Positions 32,147 to 44,625 of a stretch of DNA of 64,000 nucleotides are shown one piece after another. The notes below the pieces were generated by a model. That model was given only the letters and a program-made list of their open reading frames with translations, had not been told where the DNA came from and did not search any database. This stretch comes from Pseudarthrobacter sp. Fe7 (GTDB lineage Bacteria; Actinomycetota; Actinomycetes; Actinomycetales; Micrococcaceae), in the NCBI GenBank assembly GCA_024372495.1, contig CP099977.1, positions 2,790,001 to 2,854,000 of the forward strand. Direction: 5' to 3'. The translations under genes and the position numbers were made by a program. Numbering within the stretch: the first letter of the stretch is position 1; every line of letters begins with the position of its first letter.

Positions 32147-34689
32147 ATGAAACTCGTTGACCAGCTGAGCGATCTGTCCGCCCCCAACGCCTCCGCCGTC
32201 GACCCCGATGACCTCTACTCCCGGTTCGTGGAGTGGACGGAAAGCCGGGGCCTGTCGCTGTATCCGGCCCAGGACGAGGCCATCATGGAGCCTGGCAACG
32301 GGTGCCAACGTCATCCTGGCGACCCCGACGGGGTCCGGAAAGTCGCTGGTGGCAATCGCGGCGCACTTCCAGGCCATGGCCCAGGGGCAACGGAGCTATT
32401 ACACGGCGCCAATCAAAGCCCTGGTATCCGAAAAATTCTTCGCGCTCTGCGAGATCTTCGGGGCAGAGAACGTGGGCATGATCACCGGCGACTCCGGGGT
32501 CAACCAGGATGCGCCCATCATCTGCTGCACTGCCGAGATCCTGGCCAACATCGCACTGCGGGAGGGCCCGGCAGCGGAGCTCGGCACGGTGATCATGGAC
32601 GAGTTCCACTTCTACTCCGACCCACAGCGCGGATGGGCCTGGCAGGTCCCCTTGCTGGAGCTTCCGCAGGCTCAGTTCCTGCTCATGTCCGCCACCCTGG
32701 GTGACGTCACCCGGTTCGAGGAAGGCATGACGGCGCTGACCGGCCGCGCCACCACCACGGTGAGTTCGGCGGAGCGGCCCATTCCGCTGCATTACTACTA
32801 CCACCAGACTCCCGTCCACGAGACGCTGGAGGAGCCTGCTGTCCACCCGGCAGGTGCCGGTCTACGTCGTGCACTTCAGCCAGCTTGAAGCGATTGACCG
32901 CGCCCAGAACCTGATGAGTATCAACGTGTGCACCAGGGAGGAAAAGGACAAGATCGCAGAGCTCATTGCCAACTTCCGGTTCGCCGCCGGATTCGGCAAG
33001 ACACTGAACCGGCTGGTACGCCACGGGATCGGCGTGCACCACGCCGGCATGCTGCCGAAGTACCGCCGGCTGGTGGAACAGCTGGCGCAGGCGGGGCTCC
33101 TGAAGGTGATCTGCGGAACGGACACCCTGGGCGTGGGCATCAACGTTCCCATCCGCACCGTGTTGCTCACCGCCCTGAGCAAGTACGACGGCGTCCGCAC
33201 CCGGCTGCTCAACTCACGGGAGTTCCACCAGATTGCGGGCCGGGCCGGCCGGGCGGGCTATGACACTGCCGGGACGGTGGTGGTGCAGGCGCCCGATCAC
33301 GTGATTGAAAACGTCAAGGCAATGGCGAAGGCGACAGCCAAGTTCGGCGACGACCACAAGAAGCTCCGCCAGGTGGTGAAGAAGAAGCCTCCCGAGGGCT
33401 TCGTGTCCTGGGGAGAGCCCACCTTCAAGCGGCTGGTGGAATCTGTTCCGGACCCGCTGACCTCCAGCTTCACGGTCACGCATGCCATGCTGATGAACCT
33501 GATGGAACGGCCCGGCGACCCGTTCGCCGCGGCCCGGCGGCTGCTGACCGAGAACCACGAGCCGCGCTCCTCCCAGCTGAGGCTCATGAAGAAAGCGCTG
33601 GGGATCTACCGGGAACTGCTCGCCGCCGAGGTCATCGAACGCATCCCGCCGGAAGAACAGGGTGCGGACGGCCGCACCGTCCGGCTGACAGTGCACCTGC
33701 AGGCGAACTTCGCCCTGAACCAGCCGCTCTCCCCCTTCGCACTTGCCGCACTGGACCTCCTGGACCCGGAGTCGCCGTCGTACGCCCTTGACGTGGTGTC
33801 CGTGATCGAAGCGACCCTGGAGAAACCGCGGCAGATCCTGTCGGCCCAGCAAAAGAAGGCGCGCGGTGAGGCGGTAGCCGCCATGAAGGCCGACGGCATC
33901 GAGTATGACCAGCGGATGGCAATGCTGGACGAGGTCACCTACCCCCAGCCGCTCGCGGAAATCCTGGGCGAGGCCTTCGAGGTGTACCGGAAGGCTGCGC
34001 CGTGGGTTGGGGACTTTGAACTGGCGCCCAAGTCAGTGGTCCGGGACATGTACCAGCGCGCCATGAACTTCGGCGAATTCGTCCAGTTTTACGGCCTGGC
34101 CAGGTCCGAGGGCATCGTGCTGCGGTACCTCGCCGACGCCTTCAAGGCACTGCGCCAAACCGTCCCGCAGGACATGCTCCGGGAGGACCTGGCGGACCTG
34201 ACCGCCTGGCTGGGTGAACTGGTGCGCCAGGTGGACTCCAGCCTCCTGGACGAGTGGGAGGAGCTGACCTCCGGAGCGGCACCCACGCCGCACGACGCAC
34301 CGCCGCCCCCGCCGCCGTCCCTCACTTCCAACATCCGTGCGTTCCGGGTGATGGTGCGCAACGAGATGTTCCGCCGCGTGGAACTGTTCGCCGATGAGGA
34401 CGCCACGGCGCTGGGAGAGCTCGATGGCGGATCCGGCTGGGGCGCCGAACGCTGGGAAGACGCGCTGGACGCCTACTTCGACGAACACGACGACATCGGG
34501 ACCGGACCCGATGCGCGGGGGCCCGGCCTGCTCATCATCACCGAGGAAGCCGGGACCTGGAAGGTGCGCCAGATCTTCGACGACCCGGCCGGCAACCACG
34601 ATTGGGGCATGTCGGCAGAGGTTGACCTGGCGGCCTCGGATGAAACCGGTACGGCTGTGGTCCGGGTAACCGGAGTGAACCGGCTCTAG
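32147..34689 (+). CDS. DEAD/DEAH-box helicase with C-terminal DUF3516 domain (two frameshifts)
   Basis: About 846 residues, a Ski2-like superfamily 2 helicase. Motif [16 protein letters not shown], motif [13 protein letters not shown] (DEFH in place of DEAH), motif [11 protein letters not shown] and motif [15 protein letters not shown] are present, followed by a long C-terminal region of the type called DUF3516. Extra bases at 32291-32292 and 32835-32836 both break GGAGCTG. ATG at 32147 has TAAGGT seven to eight bases upstream and only a weak ribosome-binding site. The role, probably in RNA or DNA metabolism, is unknown. Confidence 0.88.
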
Positions 34690-34702
34690 GGTGGACCGGC
34701 GG

Positions 34703-34708
34703 TAAGCT
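34703..34708 (+). promoter_or_regulatory. leaderless-type -10 element of the GNAT gene
   Basis: TAAGCT ends six bases before ATG 34715, without a Shine-Dalgarno sequence, in the 25-base gap after the helicase gene. Confidence 0.5.
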
Positions 34709-34714
34709 CGGACC

Positions 34715-35230
34715 ATGAGTGCGATCCGGCCTGCCACCCCCGACGACATACCCGACATCCTCCGGATGATCCACGAATTGGCGCATTACGAGAAGGAACC
34801 CGACGCCGTCCGGAATACACCGGAAATGCTCGAGCCGGCGCTGTTCGGTGAGAACCCGCGCGTGTTTGCCGCCATGGCTGAAAACGCAGCCGGCCGCGTG
34901 CAGGGCTTTGCGCTGTGGTTCCTGAACTATTCGACGTGGGAGGGTGTCCACGGGATCTACCTGGAAGACCTTTACGTCAGCCCGGAAGCCCGCGGCGAAG
35001 GGCACGGCAAGGCACTGCTGCAGCACCTTGCCGCGCTCGCCGTGGAGAACGGCTATGCACGCGTCGAATGGAGCGTGCTGGACTGGAACGAGCCCTCGAT
35101 CAACTTCTACCGCCGCCTTGGCGCCCGCCCCATGGACGGCTGGTCAACGTTCCGGCTCACCGGCGAGGCACTGGACCAGTTCGGCCGGGCAACCTCCCGC
35201 GGCGCCCTTTCCGCTCCTGCCCGTGGTTGA
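34715..35230 (+). CDS. GNAT N-acetyltransferase, diamine acetyltransferase-like
   Basis: 171 residues, intact. Motif A of the acetyl-CoA site reads LYVSPEARGEGHGKALLQHL, and NEPSINFYRRLGARPMDGW is motif B; the whole protein resembles eukaryotic-type spermidine/spermine acetyltransferases (IYLEDLYV, LDWNEPSI). The acceptor may be a polyamine or thialysine; this is inference. Its end overlaps the next gene by eight bases. Confidence 0.85.
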   Translation: MSAIRPATPDDIPDILRMIHELAHYEKEPDAVRNTPEMLEPALFGENPRVFAAMAENAAGRVQGFALWFLNYSTWEGVHGIYLEDLYVSPEARGEGHGKALLQHLAALAVENGYARVEWSVLDWNEPSINFYRRLGARPMDGWSTFRLTGEALDQFGRATSRGALSAPARG

Positions 35231-36570
35231 CCTTCGCCGCGGTGCCGTGCACGCCACCGGGCACGAGATCAGGGCCCGGCATGAATTCCGTGGCATGCGC
35301 ACGATTGAGCACTACTTCACCGTTCCCCTGGACCACAGCGCGTCGCCGGACGGTGCCGCGGAGACCATCACCGTTTTCGCGCGGGAGTACGTGTCTGCGG
35401 TCCACAGCGAGGAGGCCGCGGGGCAGCTTCCCTGGCTCCTCTTCCTGCAGGGCGGCCCTGGCGGGCGCGGCAACAGGTGGGGTTCCCTGGGCGGCTGGGG
35501 CAAGGCCGCGGCGCAGGACTTCCGCATCCTGATGCTGGACCAGCGCGGCACCGGCCTCTCCACTCCCATTGACCGCAAGACCCTTCCACTCCGCGGGTCC
35601 GCAGCCGAACAGGCAGCCTACCTGGAGCACTTCAGGGCCGATTCGATCGTGGCCGACGCGGAGCTGATCCGACGTACCCTTCAATCACCCGCCTGGACCA
35701 TCTACGGCCAGAGCTACGGCGGCTTCTGTGCCCTGACGTACCTGTCATTCGCTCCCGAAGGACTGCGGGAAGCGCTCATCACCGGCGGCCTGGCACCACT
35801 CACCGGCAGCGCAGACGATGTCTACCGGGCCACCTACCAGCGTGTGGCGGCCCGGAACGACGAATACTTCGGCTGGTACCCGGAGGACCGTGACACGGTG
35901 GAGCGGATTGCCCGGCACCTGCGCTGCACACCGGAGTTCCTGCCCGACGGCGGTCCCCTCACCGTGGAGCGGTTCCAGATGGCGGGCGCATTCCTGGGCG
36001 GTAACACCCGGGTGGACAGCCTGCACTGCCTGCTGGAGGACGCATTCGTGGAAACCGCCGGCGGCCCCACGCTTTCAGACACGTTCCTGGAGCAGGCTCC
36101 AGAGCGTGGTTTCGCGCCGCTCCAATCCGCTGTACGCGCTCATGCACGAATCCATCTACGGACAGGAGCAGGCCACCAACTGGTCGGCCTGGCGGATGCT
36201 CGGCGAAAACCCCTGGTTCAGGCCGGACGCCGAGCCTCTGCTGCTGACCGGCGAGATGGTGTACCCGTGGTACTTTGAGCAGGACCCGGCCCTCCGGCCG
36301 CTGCGGGAAGTGGCGGACCTGCTGGCCGCCAAGCAGGACTGGAAGCCGCTCTACGATCCCGGAGTGCTCGGCGCCAATACCGTTCCCGTGGCCGCGGCGG
36401 TCTACTCGGACGATATCTACGTGGACCGGGACCTTTCCTTACGGACGGCAGCTGCCGTCCGGGGGCTGCAGGTGTGGGAGAGCGCCGACTTCCACCATGA
36501 CGGGATCGCCGACGATGGTGAGAGGATTTTCGCCCGGCTGCTGGGCATGGCCCGTTCAGGCGGCCGCTGA
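35223..36570 (+). CDS. alpha/beta-hydrolase, proline iminopeptidase-like (one frameshift)
   Basis: About 448 residues. The oxyanion/start motif LFLQGGPGGRG, LMLDQRGTGLSTP and the nucleophile elbow YGQSYGGF identify the S33 peptidase-like hydrolases; ADFHHDGI near the C terminus supplies the histidine. An extra base at 36095-36096 breaks GAGCAGCTCC; the second frame resumes as RSNPLYALMHESIYGQ. GTG at 35223 gives coupling to the GNAT gene; ATG at 35295 is the alternative. The length matches intracellular prolyl aminopeptidases. Confidence 0.87.
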
Positions 36571-36634
36571 CTGCCGGTGTGATGTCCGGGTGACGCGGCG
36601 GCCGCCAGGCCCGCGCTAGGGGCCCGGTGCGCGC

Positions 36635-37662
36635 CTACTCGGCGTCGCTGTGGCTCCTTCGGGCATCCTCCTCGAGGCGGGGGTCCACCGCGGCGGCCTG
36701 GGCCTTGGAGCTGAGCAGGCTGGCAACCACGGCGATGATGATGGTGCCCAGGATGACCGCGAGCGACACGAAGGTGGGAATCTCAGGCGCCCACTCAATG
36801 TGGTGGCCGCCGTTGATGAAGGGCGCTCGTTGACGTGCATGGCGTGCAGGACGAGCTTCACCCCGATGAAGGCCAGGATGAACGACAGGGCGTGCTTGAG
36901 GTAGATCAGCCGGTTCATCAGGCCCCCAAGGAGGAAGTAGAGCTGGCGCAGGCCCATCAGGGCGAACAGGTTGGCGGTGAAGACAATGAAGGGGCTTTGG
37001 GTCAGGCCGAAGATCGCGGGGATGGAGTCCACCGCAAACAACAGGTCGGTGAGGCCGATGGTAACGAAGACGATCACCATGGGGGTGAAGACCTTCTTGC
37101 CGTTGACCACGGTGCGCAACTTGCCGCCGTCGAATTTCTCCGACATGGGGATGACCTTGCGGATCCTGGCGATCAGCGGGTTCTCGCGGTCCTCTTCCTC
37201 TTCGCCCTCGTCCTGGGCCTGCTTCCAGGCGGTCCACAGCAGGAACGCCCCGAAGATGTAGAACACCCAGCTGAACTGTTCAATGACGATGGCGCCGAGC
37301 AGGATAAAGATTCCGCGCAGGATGAGCGCGATGATGATGCCCACCATCAGCACTTCCTGCTGGTATTTCCGGGGGACGGAGAACCTGGCCATGATGATGA
37401 TGAAGACGAACAGGTTGTCGATGCTGAGGCTGTATTCAGTCACCCAGCCGGCCACGAACTGGCTGCCGAACTCCGGCCCGGTGAATGCGAACATTGCCCC
37501 GGCGAAGGCCAGGGCAAGGGTGACGTAGAAGGCGACCCAGAGGCCGGCTTCCTTCATGGACGGTTCGTGCGGCCGCCGCACCACCAGGAGGAGGTCGATC
37601 AGGAGAATCAGGCCGAGGACGACAAACGAGCCAACCTCGAACCACAGGGGCAATTCGAGCAC
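36635..37662 (-). CDS. terC: TerC-family integral membrane protein (one frameshift)
   Basis: Member of the TerC/Alx family, associated with tellurite resistance or manganese export. About 342 residues and nine membrane segments. Conserved acidic motifs in helices are TEYSLSIDNLFVF and LLFAVDSIPAIFGL. An acidic EGEEEEDRE loop lies mid-protein. Near 36823-36826 a former GAGCTGCCC has lost its T; the repaired tail is LPFINGGHHIEWAPEIPTF and another membrane helix. Start GTG 37662 follows GAAAGG; GTG 37686 is possible. Convergent with the hydrolase gene. Confidence 0.9.
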
Positions 37663-37894
37663 GGGGAAGCCTTTCGCGGGGTACACAAAATGGTGTAAGT
37701 CTCTCCGGCCTGCCTGCGCACTTGGTGCTGATATGGCGGCCCGCTACGCCCGGCCGGGCAACTGTGCCCTGCGTGTTGACGATCGTAGCGCTTGGGATAC
37801 TCCCCTACGTGCTTCCAACTGTACCTCAGGGGGACGTCGGGTGCCGCCGGAAGATTCCCTGACCAGAACGAAGGATAGCGTTTTCCCAAAACCA

Positions 37895-37923
37895 TTGACG
37901 GGCGCGGATGCCCTTGGAATAAT
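37895..37923 (+). promoter_or_regulatory. sigma-70-type promoter of the sugar-binding protein gene
   Basis: TTGACG (37895-37900) and AATAAT (37918-37923) are separated by exactly 17 bases. The predicted start falls at the edge of the LacI-type operator just downstream. Confidence 0.72.
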
Positions 37924-37932
37924 CGCTCGCAA

Positions 37933-37950
37933 CGAGAAAGCGGTTTCTCG
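37933..37950. promoter_or_regulatory. LacI-type operator at the sugar-binding protein promoter
   Basis: CGAGAAAGCGGTTTCTCG has perfect seven-base arms around GCGG. It begins nine bases after the -10 box and so covers the transcription start, the classic repressor position. The core matches the site before tkt at 4348-4359 on the opposite strand. Confidence 0.72.
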
Positions 37951-37985
37951 TCCAATCTGGTGTCACATTCAGAAAGTCAGGGTCA

Positions 37986-39308
37986 ATGAAGACTTCTCTT
38001 CGCACTGGCATGGTGCTTAAGGCGCTCGCCGCGGCCGCCACGGTAACCATGCTGGCTACCGGCTGCTCCCCCGCTTCTTCCTCCAGCGACAGCGGCGGAA
38101 ACGTCACTGTCCGCTTCACCTGGTGGGGCAACGACCTGCGCAACAAGCAGACGCAGCAGGTTATCGACGCATTTCAGGCCTCGCACCCCAACATCAAGAT
38201 CCAGGCCGAACCGGGCGTGTGGAGCAGCTACTGGGACAAACTGGCCACCACCACTGCTGCCAACGACTCCCCCGACGTGATCCAGATGGACCAGGCCTAC
38301 ATCGCTGAATACGGCGGCCGTGGTGCGTTGCTGGACCTGTCCAAGCAAAGCAATATCGACACGTCCAAAATCGACCAGGACGCCCTGAAGTCCGGGCAGG
38401 TCAGCGACAAGCAGTACGGCCTGAGCACCGGGCAGAACGCCAAGGCAGTAATGATCAACACCAAGACATTCCAGGATTACGGGGTTCCCATCCCGGACGA
38501 CAAGACCTGGACCTGGGATGACTACACGAAGACCGCGGCCCGGATCGCAGCAGCAGCGGCGAAGGCCGGGCAGACCAACTACGGCAGTTCCTACTCCCTG
38601 ACGGACTCCGACCTGAACACCTGGGCCATGCAGCACGGTGAATCGCTGTACTCGGCTGACGGCGGCCTTGGCTTCAAGGAGGACACAGCTACCTCCTTCT
38701 TCCAGAACGTGTTGAACCTGCGCAACAAGTCTGCGGCCCCACCGGCCAACATCGCCACCGAGGACATCAGTGCCCCTGTTGAGCAGACCTTGTTCGCAAC
38801 CGGCAAGACGGCCATGTCCTGGTGGTGGACCAACCAGGTCAACGCACTCCAGTCCGCGTTGAAGACCGATGTGAAGATCCTCCGGGCACCCAGCTCCACC
38901 GGCAGCGCCAAGGACAACGGCATGTCCTACAAGCCGTCCATGTTCTGGTCCGTTTCCTCCCGCAGCAAGCATCCGAAAGAGGCCGCTGAGGTGGTCAACT
39001 ACATGCTCAACAACCTGGATTCAGCCAAGACGATCCTGACCGAGCGCGGCTTCCCCACCAACTCCGAGGTGCAGCAGGCAATCGACCCCTTGCTGACGCC
39101 CGCGGACAAGGCCGCCGCGGCCTTCCTCAAGGACATCAAACCGGATCTAAAGAGCGGTCCGCCCGTCCCTCCAACCGGCTCTTCCGGAGTGCAGGCACTG
39201 ATTCAGCGGTACAGCACAGACGTCCTCTTCGACCGCAAGTCACCCTCTGACGCGGCCAAGGGCCTGATGCAGGAAGCGCAGGCCATGATCGACTCAGCAA
39301 AGAAGTAG
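37986..39308 (+). CDS. extracellular sugar-binding lipoprotein of an ABC importer
   Basis: 440 residues, intact. A lipoprotein signal peptide (MKTSLRTGMVLKALAAAAT with lipobox ATGC, Cys about residue 27) precedes a family 1 solute-binding domain: FTWWGNDLRNKQTQQVIDAF, SPDVIQMDQAYIAEYG and TGKTAMSWWWTNQ. It is anchored outside the membrane. No permease or ATPase gene follows; uvrB is next on the other strand, so it must work with components encoded elsewhere. A good promoter and LacI-type operator suggest sugar-inducible expression. Confidence 0.9.
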   Translation: MKTSLRTGMVLKALAAAATVTMLATGCSPASSSSDSGGNVTVRFTWWGNDLRNKQTQQVIDAFQASHPNIKIQAEPGVWSSYWDKLATTTAANDSPDVIQMDQAYIAEYGGRGALLDLSKQSNIDTSKIDQDALKSGQVSDKQYGLSTGQNAKAVMINTKTFQDYGVPIPDDKTWTWDDYTKTAARIAAAAAKAGQTNYGSSYSLTDSDLNTWAMQHGESLYSADGGLGFKEDTATSFFQNVLNLRNKSAAPPANIATEDISAPVEQTLFATGKTAMSWWWTNQVNALQSALKTDVKILRAPSSTGSAKDNGMSYKPSMFWSVSSRSKHPKEAAEVVNYMLNNLDSAKTILTERGFPTNSEVQQAIDPLLTPADKAAAAFLKDIKPDLKSGPPVPPTGSSGVQALIQRYSTDVLFDRKSPSDAAKGLMQEAQAMIDSAKK

Positions 39309-39327
39309 GCAGCAACACAGCGTGTAG

Positions 39328-39361
39328 CGGCGGGCACCCACCGGCAAGGGGTTGCCCGCCG
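39328..39361 (+). terminator. terminator between the binding-protein gene and uvrB
   Basis: CGGCGGGCA (39328-39336) pairs with TGCCCGCCG (39353-39361), with further CCC/GGG pairing inside the loop. It lies 19 bases after the stop codon, between two convergent genes, and is followed by TTCTCCTT. Confidence 0.72.
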
Positions 39362-39402
39362 TTCTCCTTGCCCGGGCCGCTGCTGGGGAAGGAAGACCTG
39401 CC

Positions 39403-41517
<2,115 letters not shown>

Positions 41518-41523
41518 GGATCT

Positions 41524-41529
41524 AATTTA
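41524..41529 (-). promoter_or_regulatory. leaderless-type -10 element of uvrB
   Basis: TAAATT ends six bases before the ATG, with no Shine-Dalgarno sequence. Confidence 0.6.
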
Positions 41530-41597
41530 CAGCCGGGCACCGACACTGGACCGCCCCGTCCGTTACCGGCGAACATCCTGCATGCAGCGGGGCGGCT

Positions 41598-42812
41598 TCA
41601 GGGCGCGGACGACGGCGGTTCCCAGCCGGTTGCCTCAGCCCACGCGGACATCCGGGGCCAGGCAACGTCCGTGAACCAGGGTTCCTTGGCATCGGCGTAG
41701 GCCCTGGTCGTGCTGGAGCCTGCGAAGCGCCGGGCGAGGTCCGCCTTGTGGCTTCCGTAAAGCTCCAGCGCGGAGGCGTCGTTACGCAACCAGTCCCGGA
41801 ACATGAGGGCGTAACGCCACCCGGCCGAGCCGGCGGGCCGGACATGCAGGTTCACGGCACGGCAGGGGTCTGCGTTGGCGTGGAACCGTTTGCGCCACTG
41901 GGACGGATCGGGTGCATTGGGCTTCGGGGTGTCGGACTCTGCCCCCCGGACCGCCGGAAAGCCGGCCGCGGCAAGGAGCGGCGCGACGGTGGCGGCGGCC
42001 TCAAGGTCCGGCACCGCCACCTGCAGGTCGATGACGTCCTTGGCGGCCAGGCCGGGAACGGACGTGGACCCGATGTGGTCGACGGCCAGGATGAGGTCCG
42101 GTGCCGCGGCCGCCAGCCGTGCCGCGATCCTTGCTGCCTGCTGTTCCCAGTCCTCACGGTGCGGTTCCAGGACGGGTCCCCCGTTCCGCGGTGCACGTTC
42201 CCCCGCAGCCAGATTGTGGGCGAAGGGCACCAGGCGCTCATCCCAGAGCCGGTCGACCTGGTCCAGCAGGTGCTGCACGGTCCCGGAGTTGTCCAGGACG
42301 GCGTCAGCGGCGGCGAGCCGGTCCGCGCGAGTGGCCTGGGCGTCCATGCGGGCACGGGCCGCTTCGGCGGTCATTCCCCGCAGCTCCTGCATGCGCTGCA
42401 GCCGCACGCCGTCCGGAGCATCCACCACCACCACCAGATGGAAGCTGCTCCCCTGACCGGTTTCCACCAGCAGGGGAATGTCCTGGACCACCACGGCGTC
42501 CCCGGGGGCTGCGGCCGTGATGGCGGCGGCGCGGGCGCGCACCAGCGGGTGGACAATCGCGTTCAGGGCAGCGAGGCGCTCCGGGTTGCCGAACACCGCC
42601 GCGCCAAGCCTGGCCCGGTCAAGCCGGCCATCGGCGTCGAGCATTCCTTCACCAAACTCCGCGGCGATGTGCCGCAGCCCTTCCGTCCCGGGTTCAACCA
42701 CTTCCCTGGCCAGCGCATCCGCGTCAACCAACACGGCGCCGCGTTCCCTCAGCCGCGCGGCCACCACTGACTTCCCCGAGGCGATTCCGCCCGTCAACCC
42801 GATTTTCAGCAC
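41598..42812 (-). CDS. coaE: dephospho-CoA kinase fused to a GrpB/UPF0157 domain
   Basis: Last step of coenzyme A synthesis. 404 residues, intact. The kinase half (about 1-195) has the P-loop GLTGGIASGKSVVAARL, DADALAREV and the lid region; the second half (about 215-400) is a nucleotidyltransferase-like GrpB domain with ILAVDHIGSTSVPGLAAKDVIDL. This fusion is known in actinobacteria, including Mycobacterium tuberculosis, where the extra domain has been linked to folding of the kinase. GTG start with a leaderless-type promoter. Confidence 0.94.
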   Translation of the reverse strand: MLKIGLTGGIASGKSVVAARLRERGAVLVDADALAREVVEPGTEGLRHIAAEFGEGMLDADGRLDRARLGAAVFGNPERLAALNAIVHPLVRARAAAITAAAPGDAVVVQDIPLLVETGQGSSFHLVVVVDAPDGVRLQRMQELRGMTAEAARARMDAQATRADRLAAADAVLDNSGTVQHLLDQVDRLWDERLVPFAHNLAAGERAPRNGGPVLEPHREDWEQQAARIAARLAAAAPDLILAVDHIGSTSVPGLAAKDVIDLQVAVPDLEAAATVAPLLAAAGFPAVRGAESDTPKPNAPDPSQWRKRFHANADPCRAVNLHVRPAGSAGWRYALMFRDWLRNDASALELYGSHKADLARRFAGSSTTRAYADAKEPWFTDVAWPRMSAWAEATGWEPPSSAP

Positions 42813-42818
42813 ACCCCC

Positions 42819-42824
42819 ACCCTA
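42819..42824 (-). promoter_or_regulatory. leaderless-type -10 element of coaE
   Basis: TAGGGT ends six bases before the GTG start. The intervening GGGGGT is G-rich but too close to the start to serve as a normal ribosome-binding site. Confidence 0.5.
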
Positions 42825-42858
42825 CTGAACGGCGCGGGCACGCCCGCATCGCGCCCAG

Positions 42859-43266
42859 CTATTGCACGGGCAGCTCAAGTCCCTGCTCTTGCGCGAACTT
42901 CATGATGTTGGGCATCATAAGCTCGGTTTGCCGTTTCGCTTCGTCTGCGGGCGTGAAAGCCACGTACTCTGCGCCGGCGAACGCAAGGGGTGTATGTCCG
43001 GGCTCGATGACAAACGAATCGCCTGCTTCGAAAATTTCTTCGCTTCCATCCGCCAGCCGCACTCCGAACCTTCCTTTGAGCACATAACCCAGATGGTGTG
43101 CCTGGCACTGGTCGTTCGGGGCGCCTTTGAAGAAGGGCGCTTGGTCCATGTCAACGAAGTTGTTCTCGATGCTGACGGTCCAGCCAGCAAGTTGATGCTC
43201 GTACGCGTCCACGAAACCCGGCAACACCTGATGGGACGAAGCGGTGGCCCTCGATACCTTCGGCAT
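42859..43266 (-). CDS. small cupin-domain protein
   Basis: 135 residues, one cupin barrel. CQAHHLGYVLKGRFGVRLADG supplies the two histidines of motif 1 and the conserved glycine; GDSFVIEPGHTPLAF is motif 2, containing a histidine. ATG follows GAAAGGGAAAG, a good ribosome-binding site. It lies between coaE and the divergent yigZ. No catalytic role can be assigned; a metal-binding or ligand-sensing function is possible. Confidence 0.8.
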   Translation of the reverse strand: MPKVSRATASSHQVLPGFVDAYEHQLAGWTVSIENNFVDMDQAPFFKGAPNDQCQAHHLGYVLKGRFGVRLADGSEEIFEAGDSFVIEPGHTPLAFAGAEYVAFTPADEAKRQTELMMPNIMKFAQEQGLELPVQ

Positions 43267-43399
43267 GGTCTTTCCCTTTCATGCAATGAGTTGGTTCCCG
43301 CCCGCTCCAGCTATCGGACAGTGGCCATGTTAGGGGGCGCAGCGTAGCCCCGTCAGGGACGAACGTCCCATGGTTGAGGAGGGCCTATCCCGGCACCAT

Positions 43400-43405
43400 T
43401 AGACT
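43400..43405 (+). promoter_or_regulatory. leaderless-type -10 element of yigZ
   Basis: TAGACT ends six bases before GTG 43412, with no Shine-Dalgarno sequence. Confidence 0.5.
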
Positions 43406-43411
43406 GAAACG

Positions 43412-44122
43412 GTGTTGACACCGGCGAAACCACCAGAGGACGCCGACAGCAGGGCCACCGCCTACACCACGCTGGCAGCGGGCCGGGACTTCCGGCACGA
43501 ACTTGAAATAAAGCGCTCCAGGTTCATCACGGTCGTCCGGAGGGCCAGCACGGAGGACGCTGCCCGGGACCTGGTCGCGGGCCTTCGCCACGAGTTCCAC
43601 GATGCCCGCCACCACTGCTCCGCGTTCGTCATTGGGGCGGACCGGACTATCCAACGGTCCAGCGACGACGGCGAACCGTCCGGGACTGCCGGCATCCCCA
43701 TGCTGGAAGCCCTGGTGAAAAGGGAAACGGCGCCCGGGGTGACTGACCTCAGCGACATCAGTGCCGTCGTCGTGCGTTATTTCGGCGGCGTCCTGCTGGG
43801 TGCTGGTGGGCTGGTCCGGGCCTATTCCGGGTCGGTGTCGTCAGCCCTTGACCTGGCGCCGCTGGTGAGGCGCGGCCGGTTGCGGATCTGTTCCGCCGCG
43901 GTGCCGCACGCGGCGGCGGGGCGGCTGGAGAACGATCTGCGCGCCGCCGGGATGGTCATGGCTGACACCACCTACCAGGACCGGCACACCGTGCTGAGGA
44001 TTGCGGTGGCTGACGATGAATCCGCCATAGCTGCCGCGTCCGACCGCCTGCTGCAGCTGACGGCAGGGACCACTGCGCTCACTCCCGGCGGAACGGAATG
44101 GGTCGATGAACCCGTCGACTGA
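43412..44122 (+). CDS. yigZ: YigZ/IMPACT-family protein (UPF0029)
   Basis: 236 residues, intact. FRHELEIKRSRFITVVRRAST, HHCSAFVIG and the family signature SDDGEPSGTAGIPMLEAL are followed by VVVRYFGGVLLGAGGLVRAYS, the most conserved part. A ferredoxin-like C-terminal domain of about 60 residues completes it. Eukaryotic IMPACT regulates translation; the bacterial role is unclear. Its end overlaps the next gene by 17 bases. Confidence 0.9.
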   Translation: MLTPAKPPEDADSRATAYTTLAAGRDFRHELEIKRSRFITVVRRASTEDAARDLVAGLRHEFHDARHHCSAFVIGADRTIQRSSDDGEPSGTAGIPMLEALVKRETAPGVTDLSDISAVVVRYFGGVLLGAGGLVRAYSGSVSSALDLAPLVRRGRLRICSAAVPHAAAGRLENDLRAAGMVMADTTYQDRHTVLRIAVADDESAIAAASDRLLQLTAGTTALTPGGTEWVDEPVD

Positions 44123-44606
44123 TGTGACCCTGGCTGACGTTGATGGCGCCGTGGCACACCGGCTGCTCCAACTGGCCAAGGGCGACGCCTCCCCCGACGA
44201 GGTGGCGCCGCCGCTGGGCGGCCCCGGCTGGAACCTCGATCGCACGGCCTGGTTCTATGGCTACCACCGTGCCGCGGCCGGTGGACTGGACGGACCCGCG
44301 GCGGAAAAGTCCTGGGCCGTGTTCGTAGGCGCGGACATCGCCGGATCGGTGCGGCTCAAGCGGGAACCCGGCGCTGGGATCCTGACGGCGGAAACGGGCA
44401 TCTGGCTCGGCAGGAGCTTCCGTTCCCGCGGGATCGGGCGTGCCGCCCTGGACCTGGTCCTGGCGAAGGCCCGCAAGGCGGGACTGAAGCGCGTCACCGC
44501 AAGGACGCTGGCCGGAAACGGCGGTGCCCAGCGCCTTCTCGCCGCAGCCGGCGCGGCACTGACGTACGACGACGACGGGACGGTCCTCGCCGTCGTCGAG
44601 CTTTAA
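44106..44606 (+). CDS. GNAT-family N-acetyltransferase
   Basis: 166 residues, intact. TGIWLGRSFRSRGIGRAAL carries the acetyl-CoA pyrophosphate-binding RxxGxG/A loop, and VTARTLAGNGGAQRLLAAAG is motif B. Substrate unknown. It overlaps yigZ by 17 bases and is followed by a strong terminator. Confidence 0.8.
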   Translation: MNPSTDVTLADVDGAVAHRLLQLAKGDASPDEVAPPLGGPGWNLDRTAWFYGYHRAAAGGLDGPAAEKSWAVFVGADIAGSVRLKREPGAGILTAETGIWLGRSFRSRGIGRAALDLVLAKARKAGLKRVTARTLAGNGGAQRLLAAAGAALTYDDDGTVLAVVEL

Positions 44607-44625
44607 CGCCTGAAAGCCTTAACGC

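Noticed and set aside
36427..36465. Palindrome-like ACGGCAGCTGCCGT in the hydrolase gene as an operator.
   Set aside because: It is inside coding sequence far from any start and is explained by GC-rich codon choice.
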